The notes beneath the pieces are model-generated. The model did no database searches. It was not told where the DNA came from and was given only the letters and a program-made list of their open reading frames with translations. Source: Pseudoalteromonas rubra (lineage in GTDB: Bacteria; Pseudomonadota; Gammaproteobacteria; Enterobacterales; Alteromonadaceae). From it: a DNA stretch of 64,000 nucleotides. The stretch is taken from contig NZ_CP045429.1 of NCBI RefSeq assembly GCF_005886805.2, forward strand, positions 900,501 to 964,500, written 5' to 3'. The position numbers and the translations under genes were made by a program. Below, piece by piece: positions 27,385 through 36,066 of the stretch; within the stretch, counting starts at the first letter, position 1; each line of letters starts with the position of its first letter.

Positions 27385-27456
27385 GATGGATGCTCCTGTT
27401 AACTGTAAATATCACTCTCAGTTTGGCGCATTGACGCCGATTTAGGAGCGTCCATC

Positions 27457-27530
27457 TCATCACCCACCTTAAACTATAGTGGTGCACTTCAATCTAGAAC
27501 ATCATGTACGCTAGTTTAGTGGTGGGTGTC
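27457..27530. repeat. Long imperfect hairpin B, homologous to hairpin A
   Basis: Arms CACCCACC-TT-AAACTA (27461-27476) and TAGTTT-AGT-GGTGGGTG (27512-27528) give 14 paired bases with one small bulge. The interior (GTGCACTTCAATC, CATGTACGCTAGTTT) resembles hairpin A. The IS inverted repeat ends 5 bp before the outer arm, so the element was probably inserted at the foot of this structure. The repeat follows the immunity gene and its terminator. Confidence 0.7.
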
Positions 27531-27591
27531 TTCTTTAATTCTCCCGCCTCTTTGGAGTGGATGTCCATACAACCCAGGCACTTAATTAACG

Positions 27592-27617
27592 AAAAAGCCA
27601 GCAAATAAGCTGGCTTT
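27592..27617 (-). terminator. Terminator after the immunity gene
   Basis: Stem AAAGCCAGC / GCTGGCTTT (9 bp) with a 6-base loop. On the - strand it is followed by TTTTTC. It lies 20 nt after the immunity-gene stop and closes the two-protein toxin operon. Confidence 0.88.
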
Positions 27618-27636
27618 CGAATCGCGGGTAAGCTGT

Positions 27637-28146
27637 TTAAGCAGTGTAGTCAAAGGACGATGTATCTGCGGATGTAGGCACGGTATAACCGGGCAAGGTT
27701 TCTCCCGGGAATAAGACATCCCAGACACAGCACTTGACCAGCAACTTGAGCATTTCAGGGTGGTACTTATCAAAGTACTCATCAAACTTATCTTGATCCA
27801 TGAACTCCTTACCCAAACCAAAATATTCAACCCAGAAAAGGACACTGGCGGATTGCACGCCCATATCAGGCTCGCGCTGTGCTTCATGTGGGACGCAGTC
27901 AGTGTTAAAGCTATAACAATTCAGGCGCCACCAATACTCAGTACTCTCCTGATAAGCACTAACCAACGTCTCCTTCGCATCGACAACTCTAAAACGACCT
28001 CCTTGAATATCAAACGCCTGAAGATGGTCATTTATCGCCTCCTGCATCATGCCAATTGGTGTTTCTTCACAATCGCCTGGCACATAGTAGTCTATAAAAG
28101 CCGAGACCACCCACTCCAGAATTTCATGTTGCTTCGATTCACGCAT
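27637..28146 (-). CDS. Putative immunity protein for the haemagglutinin-type toxin
   Basis: 169 aa from ATG 28146 (MRESKQHEILEWVVSAF), 13 nt after the toxin stop, with AAAGG as ribosome site. An in-frame start further up overlaps the toxin and is less likely. The protein is acidic, aromatic-rich and soluble (VSAFIDYYVPGDCEETPIG, YWWRLNCYSFNTDCVP, EYFGLGKEFMDQDKFDEYF), with no signal peptide, as expected of a cytoplasmic immunity protein that binds a basic RNase. No named family recognised. The role is inferred from its position directly behind the toxin end. Confidence 0.65.
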   Translation of the reverse strand: MRESKQHEILEWVVSAFIDYYVPGDCEETPIGMMQEAINDHLQAFDIQGGRFRVVDAKETLVSAYQESTEYWWRLNCYSFNTDCVPHEAQREPDMGVQSASVLFWVEYFGLGKEFMDQDKFDEYFDKYHPEMLKLLVKCCVWDVLFPGETLPGYTVPTSADTSSFDYTA

Positions 28147-28159
28147 TTTCTTAACCTTT

Positions 28160-31100
28160 TTAATTTGGATTAACGCCTTTATCACTAGGGTACATTGTAT
28201 TTATATACCATACACCATTATTGTCCTTCTTGTATCTGACAACCACTTTAGTCAAGTTGCTGACCTTTTGCATCTGACCATTTACCTTTTTATAGCCATG
28301 ACCCATGCTCTTGCCTGCATCAAAAGAAATAGCAATTACGCTCTGCGCATCCTTATTTAAAGCCAACGCTTGCTGAAATAAATCACCAGTAGGCGCCGCC
28401 TTTTGTAGAGATTCTTTCAGTGCCTCGTCAGATCCAAACTTTGAAGACAATTGTGGCGGCCTCTGAGTTCTAGAATTATCTGGCGCTACACCTGTACTCG
28501 CTCTGTGCTTCAGGTGCTCATCGGTAACATGAGGACCATGTCTTTCAACCGTGTGTGCACTTGCATTATGCTTAAGAAGACTCCACTCAGCAGGCGTGTA
28601 TTTATCTCTTGGTATGACACTTTTTTTAAGGGTATCGTGGCCTCTAATTCCACTATCACTGTAACCACCAGGAGCCGTTTGATCCGGGTTGTTGTAGTTT
28701 GCCGGTGCATAGCCTGCAACTTTAAACTCAACCTTGCGCTCGATTGAATCAATCACTTGATCCAACTGCATTGACAACTCAGCACCAATTTTGGTCTTGT
28801 TTGCCAGCTTCTTAATTGCCTTAAACACCTGCTCTGGCGCTTGCCCCAGCACCACATCACCGAGCAGGGTAAAGCCTAACTCCATGATCAGCTCATTGCG
28901 AGCTGCTGCCTGTTGACCCGCAGGCAAGTTTTTGACCCTGTTCAGTCGCTGGCCAATGGCAATCACCTTTCTGGCAGCTTCTATCGCGTCATAAGCTTTC
29001 CAAAGCAGATAAGCCCCTTGCAAAACAAACCAGAAACCGTTGTTTTCGGCCGCATTCGCCCCTGCATTAGCAGCGATATTAACTTCACCACCGGCAATAA
29101 AGGCCGCCAGACCTGCGCCCAGCTTAGCAAGGTCAACCCCTTCGGACTGTAACTGCATTAGCTTGGCTTTACTGTAGTCGAGGTTACCCAAGACCATCAG
29201 GTTATCTTCCAGCGTCTGCATTTGCGCAGGAGTCAGACTGTTTATGTCATCAACCCCTTCTACACCCAATAATTGCTGGAGTTTTTTATCTTTGTCTTTA
29301 AGCTCTTTTTCTAAGTCGGAGTAACCACTGATTTCTTTGTGTGCATCAGCAACCAACTCACCCACTACGGCACCACCAGCGCCACTGCTACAACCCAGCC
29401 CTTTGTCGCTGTTACTGGCTGCTGCGGTAAGTGTACCCGTTAAGCACCCGACGCCAGCATGTGCCAGATAACGCGTAACCTGGTTAATTTTTGGTGGATC
29501 AGAGTGAACTGCATCACCAATCTCTGACGCAAGTTGTTTACCCAGTTCAGCAATGGCATAAGAGGTCAGGTTACCGAGGATTTGGCCTTTGAAATCACCT
29601 AAATCGCCACCATCGATAATGGTAGAAATAGCGGCGCTCGCTGTGGCATTTAACAGTGCCTGAGAAGCCTGATTTGCAATGCTAATTGCTGTCTGACTCT
29701 GCTCAGCAACATTAGTTAAATTAGCGCTGTTGAAAAATTCGAGGCTTTTGAAAGTTTCGCTATTAAGCACACCTGCTGTAACCATCGACGTCGCAAGTGC
29801 ACGAAGGTTGTCAGACTCAAGCATAGACTTGATGGTACCGTCGATCCCCTTACCACTTGCTAAACCAGTTGCAGCCTGAGTGGCAAGCGTCACAGCCCCC
29901 GCCTGCATTGCAGCTTGTGAAACTAGCCCATTAAAAGCAGGGCCAATGGCATTTGCACCACTGCCAATCCATCCTGCGCCAGCTGGACCCATGGCAACGG
30001 AAACGGCAATCGCAATAACAGCCATGGCTGCCGGACTCAAGTTACTGGTTTTTTCATGCTTATGAATTTTCAGTAACTCGGTTGAAACGATTTTTAGATT
30101 GTTATTAAAACGGTTGTCGTCATAAAGATCAGCCATCCACTCAAGATTTTCTTTCCCTCTGAAATCTGAGATGACATCTTCAACAAGTTCTCCATCATAC
30201 TGACCTAACTCGAGCGTAATACCGTGGGAAGCATGTACTTTAACCCCACCGATCACCTCATTGTAAATGGCAGTATCGACCTGATCTTGCTTAGTTTCCG
30301 TCTTTATCTTCCAGGTGCTTTTTCTCACCTTGTTGTAAAAGTAATGATCCTGCTCTTTGGCAAGTAAAAGATTAACACGACCGTTGTAGGCATTGATCTC
30401 TGTGCCGCTTTCTGAGGTAAGCTTGGTTGCCTGTAGCGTTACATCACCATAATCCGAGGCAATCAGTATTCCCTTGCCAGCTTGTAAAGCCGAACGAATG
30501 GCAGCCGTCTGAAGAACTTGTTCCTGTTCTGTTGTCTTGCCCCATTTGACATTACTCGACTTTTCAATTTTATTAAACTCGTTGGAGATAAAGATCCCCT
30601 GGCCCGCAAGGAGTTCGATAACGCCTTCATCTGCATACAGCTCTGCGGCTTTAAGCTCGATACCGCCCGATGCCATCAGGTAAATACTGTCTTTGGCAGA
30701 GAGCTTAGTCGTCAGGTGTTTAATTTCAGAAGTGGACTGTGAATACTCGCCAACGGGTTTATTGTTCACATAGCTGGTTTGCTGCGAAATTAATCGAATA
30801 TTACCGTCGGCACGCAGCCCGATGGTGTTGCCTGTTATTGTCCCGCCCTGAACAAGGATGTCACCCATACTGTGGATACGGATATTGTCACCATTAACCG
30901 ATGCAATCTGGCCAAATCGGGAGCCGCGCTCATAGCGATTAGAAAAGCGGTGTACCAGGGTTTTTTGGATATACTGCCCGGCAATAATATCGACATTTTG
31001 TTGCGCCGTCAGACTGCCGGATAGGTTTCTTAGGGTGCCTCCAACAAACAGGTTCAGGTCGCCGTCAGACGCCACTTCTGCACCCGGGTTAACCGTTAGA

Positions 31101-31897
31101 TCGCGCGCCGTTCGCAAATAGGTATTTTTGCCGGTGCGCAGAGTACCGCTATTAACGGTGATATCTCTGAAGTTGACATCGCTACCGGTAAACTCAACCA
31201 TGTGTCCGTTTACGGACCGTGTTTTCAACGTGTTGGCACTGAGGTGCACAACTGGCGACAGTACCTGTTCTCCATTGATTACTCTTAACTCTGGCCAGAT
31301 AAAGTCTTTACCAAAACTGTCATACACAGATTTGGAGATCTTCTCACCAAAGGTAACACTGGCTTTGCCAGCCAGTTCATAAGCATTTTGATACAGCTGA
31401 ATTATCTGAGCTGTTTCGTCAGCATAAGATGGCGAGATCATGTTCCGGTCCAGCTCAGCATAAATTTGTGAGCGGATCAGGCGTGCCTGAACGAAGCGAT
31501 CACCAATTTGTTTTGCCAGCGGGTAATGCGGAAAGATAAACCTGATGTCCTCATGCATTATTGGAATGTATTGCGGTGCAGGCAGCGCTTGTTTTCTGTT
31601 GTTTAGCAAGGTCTCATGAAAGCCAGCGATGGTTTGAGCTGACTTAGCGCGTGTTTGCTCGACAATATGTTCTGATTTAGCATATTGCGTTTGGCTACTG
31701 CCTGTGATTTTTGTGAATGCAGGCTCGCTATTAAGAAAATGCGTCGTATCCATTTTATCAAACGCATTATAAGCATATGCCAGGGTTGGCAAACTCATCT
31801 GCCCCAGCAGCATAAAAATGTTTAAATAAGCGATGGCTTTCTTATAAAAGGGCACAGGCTTGTCAGTTAATTTGTTTTTTTTCATTGTCAATTCCAT
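28160..31897 (-). CDS. Haemagglutinin/CdiA-like protein with C-terminal RNase A-like toxin region
   Basis: 1245 aa. The N-terminus MKKNKLTDKPVPFYKKAIAY plus a hydrophobic stretch ending LPTLAYA looks like an extended signal peptide. Beta-helix/haemagglutinin repeats lie at about 210-600 (SANTLKTRSVNG, GTLRNLSGSLTAQQNVDIIAG, LRADGNIRLISQQ). A DUF637-type Ala/Gly-rich region at about 640-900 and a helical pre-toxin segment follow. The last 135 residues carry SAHTVERHG (His1115, His1120), TDEHLKHR, SSKFGSDEALKESLQKA and a terminal WYINTMYP. This matches the layout of the bacterial RNase A-like CDI toxin domain. Its ATG abuts the stop of the upstream gene (TAAATG). It lacks the TPS domain expected at the start of CdiA. 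Confidence 0.78.
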   Translation of the reverse strand: MELTMKKNKLTDKPVPFYKKAIAYLNIFMLLGQMSLPTLAYAYNAFDKMDTTHFLNSEPAFTKITGSSQTQYAKSEHIVEQTRAKSAQTIAGFHETLLNNRKQALPAPQYIPIMHEDIRFIFPHYPLAKQIGDRFVQARLIRSQIYAELDRNMISPSYADETAQIIQLYQNAYELAGKASVTFGEKISKSVYDSFGKDFIWPELRVINGEQVLSPVVHLSANTLKTRSVNGHMVEFTGSDVNFRDITVNSGTLRTGKNTYLRTARDLTVNPGAEVASDGDLNLFVGGTLRNLSGSLTAQQNVDIIAGQYIQKTLVHRFSNRYERGSRFGQIASVNGDNIRIHSMGDILVQGGTITGNTIGLRADGNIRLISQQTSYVNNKPVGEYSQSTSEIKHLTTKLSAKDSIYLMASGGIELKAAELYADEGVIELLAGQGIFISNEFNKIEKSSNVKWGKTTEQEQVLQTAAIRSALQAGKGILIASDYGDVTLQATKLTSESGTEINAYNGRVNLLLAKEQDHYFYNKVRKSTWKIKTETKQDQVDTAIYNEVIGGVKVHASHGITLELGQYDGELVEDVISDFRGKENLEWMADLYDDNRFNNNLKIVSTELLKIHKHEKTSNLSPAAMAVIAIAVSVAMGPAGAGWIGSGANAIGPAFNGLVSQAAMQAGAVTLATQAATGLASGKGIDGTIKSMLESDNLRALATSMVTAGVLNSETFKSLEFFNSANLTNVAEQSQTAISIANQASQALLNATASAAISTIIDGGDLGDFKGQILGNLTSYAIAELGKQLASEIGDAVHSDPPKINQVTRYLAHAGVGCLTGTLTAAASNSDKGLGCSSGAGGAVVGELVADAHKEISGYSDLEKELKDKDKKLQQLLGVEGVDDINSLTPAQMQTLEDNLMVLGNLDYSKAKLMQLQSEGVDLAKLGAGLAAFIAGGEVNIAANAGANAAENNGFWFVLQGAYLLWKAYDAIEAARKVIAIGQRLNRVKNLPAGQQAAARNELIMELGFTLLGDVVLGQAPEQVFKAIKKLANKTKIGAELSMQLDQVIDSIERKVEFKVAGYAPANYNNPDQTAPGGYSDSGIRGHDTLKKSVIPRDKYTPAEWSLLKHNASAHTVERHGPHVTDEHLKHRASTGVAPDNSRTQRPPQLSSKFGSDEALKESLQKAAPTGDLFQQALALNKDAQSVIAISFDAGKSMGHGYKKVNGQMQKVSNLTKVVVRYKKDNNGVWYINTMYPSDKGVNPN

Positions 31898-34513
31898 TTA
31901 CTTCCCAGCCATCAAATTAGCCACTGTCACCAGGGTCGATTTGGAAACCATACGAATAAAAGGTTTGTCAAAATCATCTAGTTCATCATCAATCGAGATT
32001 TCATACTTGTAGCTTATGGTGATTTTTTTACCTGCTTCACTGACTACAGCATTTTGATATGAAAAGTTTTGTGTGGTGCAGCGGTAGCGACGATTAGAAC
32101 AACGATAATCTTCTGCGCCTGTGGTATTTTGTCGGTATCGTGCGTAAGCTGTCGCAGCGTCGGTAATTTGCTGGAAGGTGTAGCCTGTGTTTTCAAAGTC
32201 GGCCGTCGAGGTTGCGCCAACCACGGTGCTTAATGGAACCGTTACTGAGGAGTATTGACAGTCTTCAGTTTTGGTCAGGCCATGATCTTGATCGCGGAAT
32301 CCGTCACATTTATAGAGGTTTACTTTTACCCACTTATCATCGATGACTCTGGGCCATGAGTATCCCTCATACGTGTCTTTATCAACGTATTTTACATACC
32401 TTTGGAAATACTCTTTGATTTTGGCATTTATGGTCGCATCCAGTGAGTCAGAGTCTGTTTTGGTCAGGTCGCTTTGAGTTGCGATATTGGGGTTAATACC
32501 GTAAACACTGCCATGAATGGCCAGCAAGGTTTCACCTTCTACAGCGGTTGTAACAGACACTCCGCCACAGTTACCAAAGGCAGTACACTGTTTGATTGCA
32601 TAAAAGTCTTCTTTTGCAATTGTTTTCCCTAGTTTGATACCGATTGATTCCAAATCAAGCTTTTGGAATCGGGCGTTGTCGAACAATTCAACATAAGAAA
32701 ACGCATTAACAAAACGACGCCGGGTTGAGGGGGGGGCCTTGCTGCCGATCTCAAACTCTCCAAAGCTGACTATCCGCCCTGGGGGAGAGTAGGCAGCCAC
32801 TTTTGTTCCGATACCTTGCTCTACCGTATCTTGGCTACCTTTGTTGTTTTCGGTATAAGCATAACGAGAGATGATGTAAGCCGTTGTCTCCAGGCGGTAG
32901 CGCTCATTGAATATCAATGGTGTATCAATGTGAAACAAGCCTTGTTGATTCAGGCGCAAGATGGCTGAGGTGTTGCGAATGTACTTGCTCGCTTTGAGCT
33001 CCATCTTCGACTCTGCCGCAATCGATACTTGCTCAGATTGTGTCGTGTTGACACTGATGCCTTGACTCCAATCAACTCCCGTTGGCTCTTCGATATGATA
33101 AGGGTTGATGTTTTCTATGGCTTTGGCGACGATTTTTATCGTATTTGCATGGATTTTTGCACTGAAGCGGCTTTGTGTTACTCCAGCAGTACCATAAGTG
33201 GTGTAAGGGCCGTGTTTAAGGCTATTGATGTTAATTGAGGGCGCTGCAAGAGATTGCTTTGTCGGTCTGTGTAGTTTATGAGTGCGTGAGCCATTGGTGA
33301 ACACGCCATCTTTCAAATCCAGGCTTAAATTGCCTGCCTGAATCACACCACCAAATGAATTGTACACATCCCCTTCTGTTTCTGCGGTGATATTCACCCC
33401 ATTGAGTGTACCGGAGTTGATAAGGCGATCCGTAGAAACTTTGATATTGTCCGCATCAATATAGCCCTGATTCAACAGGTATCCGTCTGCGAAGTGCTTA
33501 ACTGTTTGAGCAATAACCCGGGCGCTCGAATATACAATCGTATTACCTATTGTTTTTGTGGTAATAATACGATCGCTATAAAGCTTGCCATAGATTTTTA
33601 ATGCCGCGCTTTCATGTTCAGCTATCTGAATAAACACCCCTTCTGCCGGGGCATGGAAGTGGCCTTGTCGCGTGCTTGTAGAGAGCGCGTCGGACATAGT
33701 ATTGAATTCAGTACCAGATGGAATCGTCACAGGTTGCGCTGCAACGATTCCAATGCTCGCCGCTTTAAAGATACCGCCAGGTTGGTAAGTGGTGGTTTTG
33801 TTGCTCGCGCTCAGAACATCCAGATCTTGATATTTGATGGTCAACAGGCCCGGATACAGGTTAACCCCGCCAGAACCGAGTACATATCCGCCATTTTCAG
33901 CGAAAATAAACCCACCCTGAGGGTGACGCTGTGCGCGCAGGTTAAGATCGATAGTACCCGAGGTGCTGATCAGATCGGCCATCACTTCAAGTGAGTGGGC
34001 GCCGGGAGCGCTGAGGCCATTGATGGTAACGCGCCCGGATGCTCTGGTTGTTATATTATCGCGACTGGAGCTGCTGCCATATCCATAAGTGCCGTTCACA
34101 AGTGTGATGCGTTCAACATTTTCGAATGAACAGCTAGTACAAGTGATTGTTCCGTATGCAGAAACAAACATAATATTGACGGGTTTACCCACCACCGAAA
34201 TTTTCTCTCTGAGGGAAAAGTAGCGAGACTTGATAACCAGTGTCTTAATCTGGCTGGTGTTTGCAAGTTTAATGAGGAGCGGTTTGTTCGTGACTTCAAA
34301 GCGCTCAAATGCAAGTTGCACTGTTTCTGAATCGCTGTTTATCACTAGAAAGTCGCTGCTTGCACTGACATGACTGGATACAGAAAAAGCCGATGTTTTC
34401 GTGAATTGGAACCCTGCCACCTGCTCAGTTGTTGCGTTCGCATTAAAAGCACAGTGCCACAGTAAGCATGTGAATAATAATTTCCATAGGAAGGCTGATT
34501 TATTAATGATCAT
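31898..34513 (-). CDS. Filamentous-haemagglutinin-like exported protein, N-terminal partner of a split toxin
   Basis: 871 aa. A signal peptide precedes ATTEQVAGF (cleavage near residue 27). The N-terminal third resembles a diverged TPS/haemagglutination domain: SAYGTITCTSCSFENVERIT corresponds to the NPNGI-C-GC-FINT-type core of FHA proteins, followed by GRVTINGLSAPGAHSLEV. Beta-helix-like repeats continue to about residue 640 (LLNQGYIDADNIKVSTDRLIN, SGTLNGVNITAETEGDVYN). The last 230 residues are different, with cysteine pairs (YRCSNRRYRCTTQ, KQCTAFGNCGG). No transmembrane or enzymatic motif. Its stop abuts the start of the second protein, so both are made from one message. No TpsB/CdiB gene lies in the window. 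Confidence 0.72.
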   Translation of the reverse strand: MIINKSAFLWKLLFTCLLWHCAFNANATTEQVAGFQFTKTSAFSVSSHVSASSDFLVINSDSETVQLAFERFEVTNKPLLIKLANTSQIKTLVIKSRYFSLREKISVVGKPVNIMFVSAYGTITCTSCSFENVERITLVNGTYGYGSSSSRDNITTRASGRVTINGLSAPGAHSLEVMADLISTSGTIDLNLRAQRHPQGGFIFAENGGYVLGSGGVNLYPGLLTIKYQDLDVLSASNKTTTYQPGGIFKAASIGIVAAQPVTIPSGTEFNTMSDALSTSTRQGHFHAPAEGVFIQIAEHESAALKIYGKLYSDRIITTKTIGNTIVYSSARVIAQTVKHFADGYLLNQGYIDADNIKVSTDRLINSGTLNGVNITAETEGDVYNSFGGVIQAGNLSLDLKDGVFTNGSRTHKLHRPTKQSLAAPSININSLKHGPYTTYGTAGVTQSRFSAKIHANTIKIVAKAIENINPYHIEEPTGVDWSQGISVNTTQSEQVSIAAESKMELKASKYIRNTSAILRLNQQGLFHIDTPLIFNERYRLETTAYIISRYAYTENNKGSQDTVEQGIGTKVAAYSPPGRIVSFGEFEIGSKAPPSTRRRFVNAFSYVELFDNARFQKLDLESIGIKLGKTIAKEDFYAIKQCTAFGNCGGVSVTTAVEGETLLAIHGSVYGINPNIATQSDLTKTDSDSLDATINAKIKEYFQRYVKYVDKDTYEGYSWPRVIDDKWVKVNLYKCDGFRDQDHGLTKTEDCQYSSVTVPLSTVVGATSTADFENTGYTFQQITDAATAYARYRQNTTGAEDYRCSNRRYRCTTQNFSYQNAVVSEAGKKITISYKYEISIDDELDDFDKPFIRMVSKSTLVTVANLMAGK

Positions 34514-34773
34514 CCCTGTCTCTTTTGTTTTTTAACTATTGGGTGCTGTATTTTCACATGGTTTTATTAAGGGTACAATGTTGACGTTAAAGAAATTATG
34601 GGTGGTGTGACAAAGTAAAATGCTTTTACTTTGTTGATAAATGCTAAATAGTCTTGTGGTTTAATTGAAATACAAATTTTTGGTTTTAGTAGGGCAGATT
34701 GCAATGAGTCGAGCTTACTTTATTCACTATTTCATAGGCTTTATGAGAGCCAACTGTTGCAAAGCTGCTGGAG
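34514..34773 (-). promoter_or_regulatory. Upstream region of the split-toxin operon
   Basis: 260 bp of markedly AT-rich DNA between the toxin operon and the GNAT gene; it must carry the operon promoter. No perfect sigma-70 pair could be fixed and no gene is seen. Confidence 0.45.
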
Positions 34774-35298
34774 TTAGTGAGACCCCAGTTGCTTAAAATA
34801 ATAGCTGGTTGCGTGCATGGCACCTTGTGAATCACTGACAAAATGCGGGATTTCACCACTTTTGGTAAACCCGACAGCCTGATAAAACAGTTCTGATTTA
34901 TCGCCGCTTTGTGTATCCAGCACCAAGAGCGTCATACCGAGTTGATTGGCATATGTCTCAAGATATTGCATCAGTGCTTGGGCAATCCCCTGACGTTGAT
35001 AATCCGGGTGAACCAGTAACTTTTCCACCTCACCTCGGTGTCTACCATTTTGTTTTTTACAAGGAATGAGTTGTACCGAGGCAACTAAATGTTGCTCCAG
35101 ATAAGCTGCCAGTATGACGCGTGTATTCTGCCCAAGTTCTGTATTTACCTGTGACCAGTAGTTGGTCATTTGTGCGTCAGAGGTGGGGTGGTAAAACCCC
35201 AATGATGCGCCCTGAGCGATACACGCTTGCAGTTGAGATGCAAGCATTTGCTGTTGTAACGGGGTGAGCTCGGCGAGGGGTTCAATTATGAGTGGCAT
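34774..35298 (-). CDS. GNAT-family N-acetyltransferase
   Basis: 174 aa. The acetyl-CoA-binding motif A is EKLLVHPDYQRQGIAQALM near residues 90-108, and a YQAVGFTKSGEIPHF segment follows near 142, both standard for GNAT enzymes. Substrate unknown. The upstream AGGAG is one base from a GTG but 7 nt from the ATG at 35298, so MPLIIEPLAEL is the start. The gene overlaps the end of the small HTH gene by 17 nt, so the pair is translationally coupled. Confidence 0.88.
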   Translation of the reverse strand: MPLIIEPLAELTPLQQQMLASQLQACIAQGASLGFYHPTSDAQMTNYWSQVNTELGQNTRVILAAYLEQHLVASVQLIPCKKQNGRHRGEVEKLLVHPDYQRQGIAQALMQYLETYANQLGMTLLVLDTQSGDKSELFYQAVGFTKSGEIPHFVSDSQGAMHATSYYFKQLGSH

Positions 35299-35548
35299 AG
35301 CCACACTCCTTTATGGTTGCTAACTCTTCACAGATCTGGTTTAACTGAGATTCCAGACGCTGTTTTTGTTCTAAAAGCTGCGCATAGTGCGACTGATTTT
35401 GGGGCTGTTTGCTTCGCAGTGCAGCATAGAGTGTTCGCTGTGACAAGGCAAACTGGCTGGCTGCTTCGTGAATGGTCAGCTGCTGACTCTGCACCATATG
35501 AACAGCTCGTTGGACACTGGGGTGGGCGGGGGAAAGTTTAGTCGCCAT
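35282..35548 (-). CDS. Small HTH protein coupled to the GNAT gene
   Basis: 88 aa from ATG 35548 (MATKLSPAHPSVQRAVHMV), with GGAG 7 nt upstream. A longer frame 17 codons up lacks a ribosome site. Residues 20-48, QQLTIHEAASQFALSQRTLY, form a helix-turn-helix of the Psq/transposase-OrfA-like type. The rest is a charged coiled coil (LEQKQRLESQLNQICEELATI) probably used for dimerisation. It may regulate itself and the overlapping acetyltransferase gene. The HTH-GNAT order is shared with some toxin-antitoxin modules, but the similarity is only in layout. Confidence 0.65.
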   Translation of the reverse strand: MATKLSPAHPSVQRAVHMVQSQQLTIHEAASQFALSQRTLYAALRSKQPQNQSHYAQLLEQKQRLESQLNQICEELATIKECGYATHN

Positions 35549-36066
35549 GTCAACGCTCCAAACTGTGATTGAACAATGAGTCACAGGGTGGCCATACACT
35601 GTAGTCTATCCGCCAGATGAGGGTGAGTGTGTCTAACCAGGATTTCATTTCATATGCTCCTATTACGCGTGTTTACACAGGAGTAAGAAAGTTACATGCC
35701 AAAATTTAAAGTTGTTATAAATTAATAGGTTGAATTTTTCATTAGTGTGTAAAGTGCCAAGTGTGCACCGAAAAAGCGCACACGCTTCCCTTTATGGCGC
35801 AAGCTCTATCGAACACTCACAAAGCGACTTTTGCCGTTGTACAAGCCACCATAGTGCGAAGTGATAGTGACGAGTTATCCTGATACGAACACAGCATGGC
35901 GTCCTGGGGCGGGGTTTGTCTTTCGGTGTACTTTGCGAGTTGTTCTTGCGTGGGTCAGGCTGTTCGGTTCGTGAGAGAATAGACGCTGTTTGTTTCTACA
36001 ATGGGTGTGCTATGATGTGCGCTTGCTAATACAGCAACCCTAAAAATCAGAACAAGGAAATCATAG
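35549..36066. other. 518-bp non-coding stretch
   Basis: No credible gene on either strand. The part nearest the HTH gene (35590-35770) is AT-rich and the middle is GC-richer. A weak promoter-like pair TTGTTT ... TATGAT (about 35989-36015) and an AAGGAAATC ribosome site precede the secreted-protein gene at 36067. Nothing else recognised. Confidence 0.5.

Larger units (their letters stand above)
25980..27455 (-). mobile_element. IS110-family (IS1111-type) insertion sequence
   Basis: About 1.48 kb, bounded by an exact 11-bp inverted repeat ATGGACGCTCC (25980-25990) / GGAGCGTCCAT (27445-27455), with true ends probably a few bp outside as usual for subterminal IS1111 repeats. It contains one intact transposase, about 60 bp of non-coding DNA on the transposase 5' side and about 365 bp on its 3' side. 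The long 3' side is the layout of the IS1111 subgroup. The right end lies 5-6 bp from the foot of hairpin B. No second copy in the window. Confidence 0.85.
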
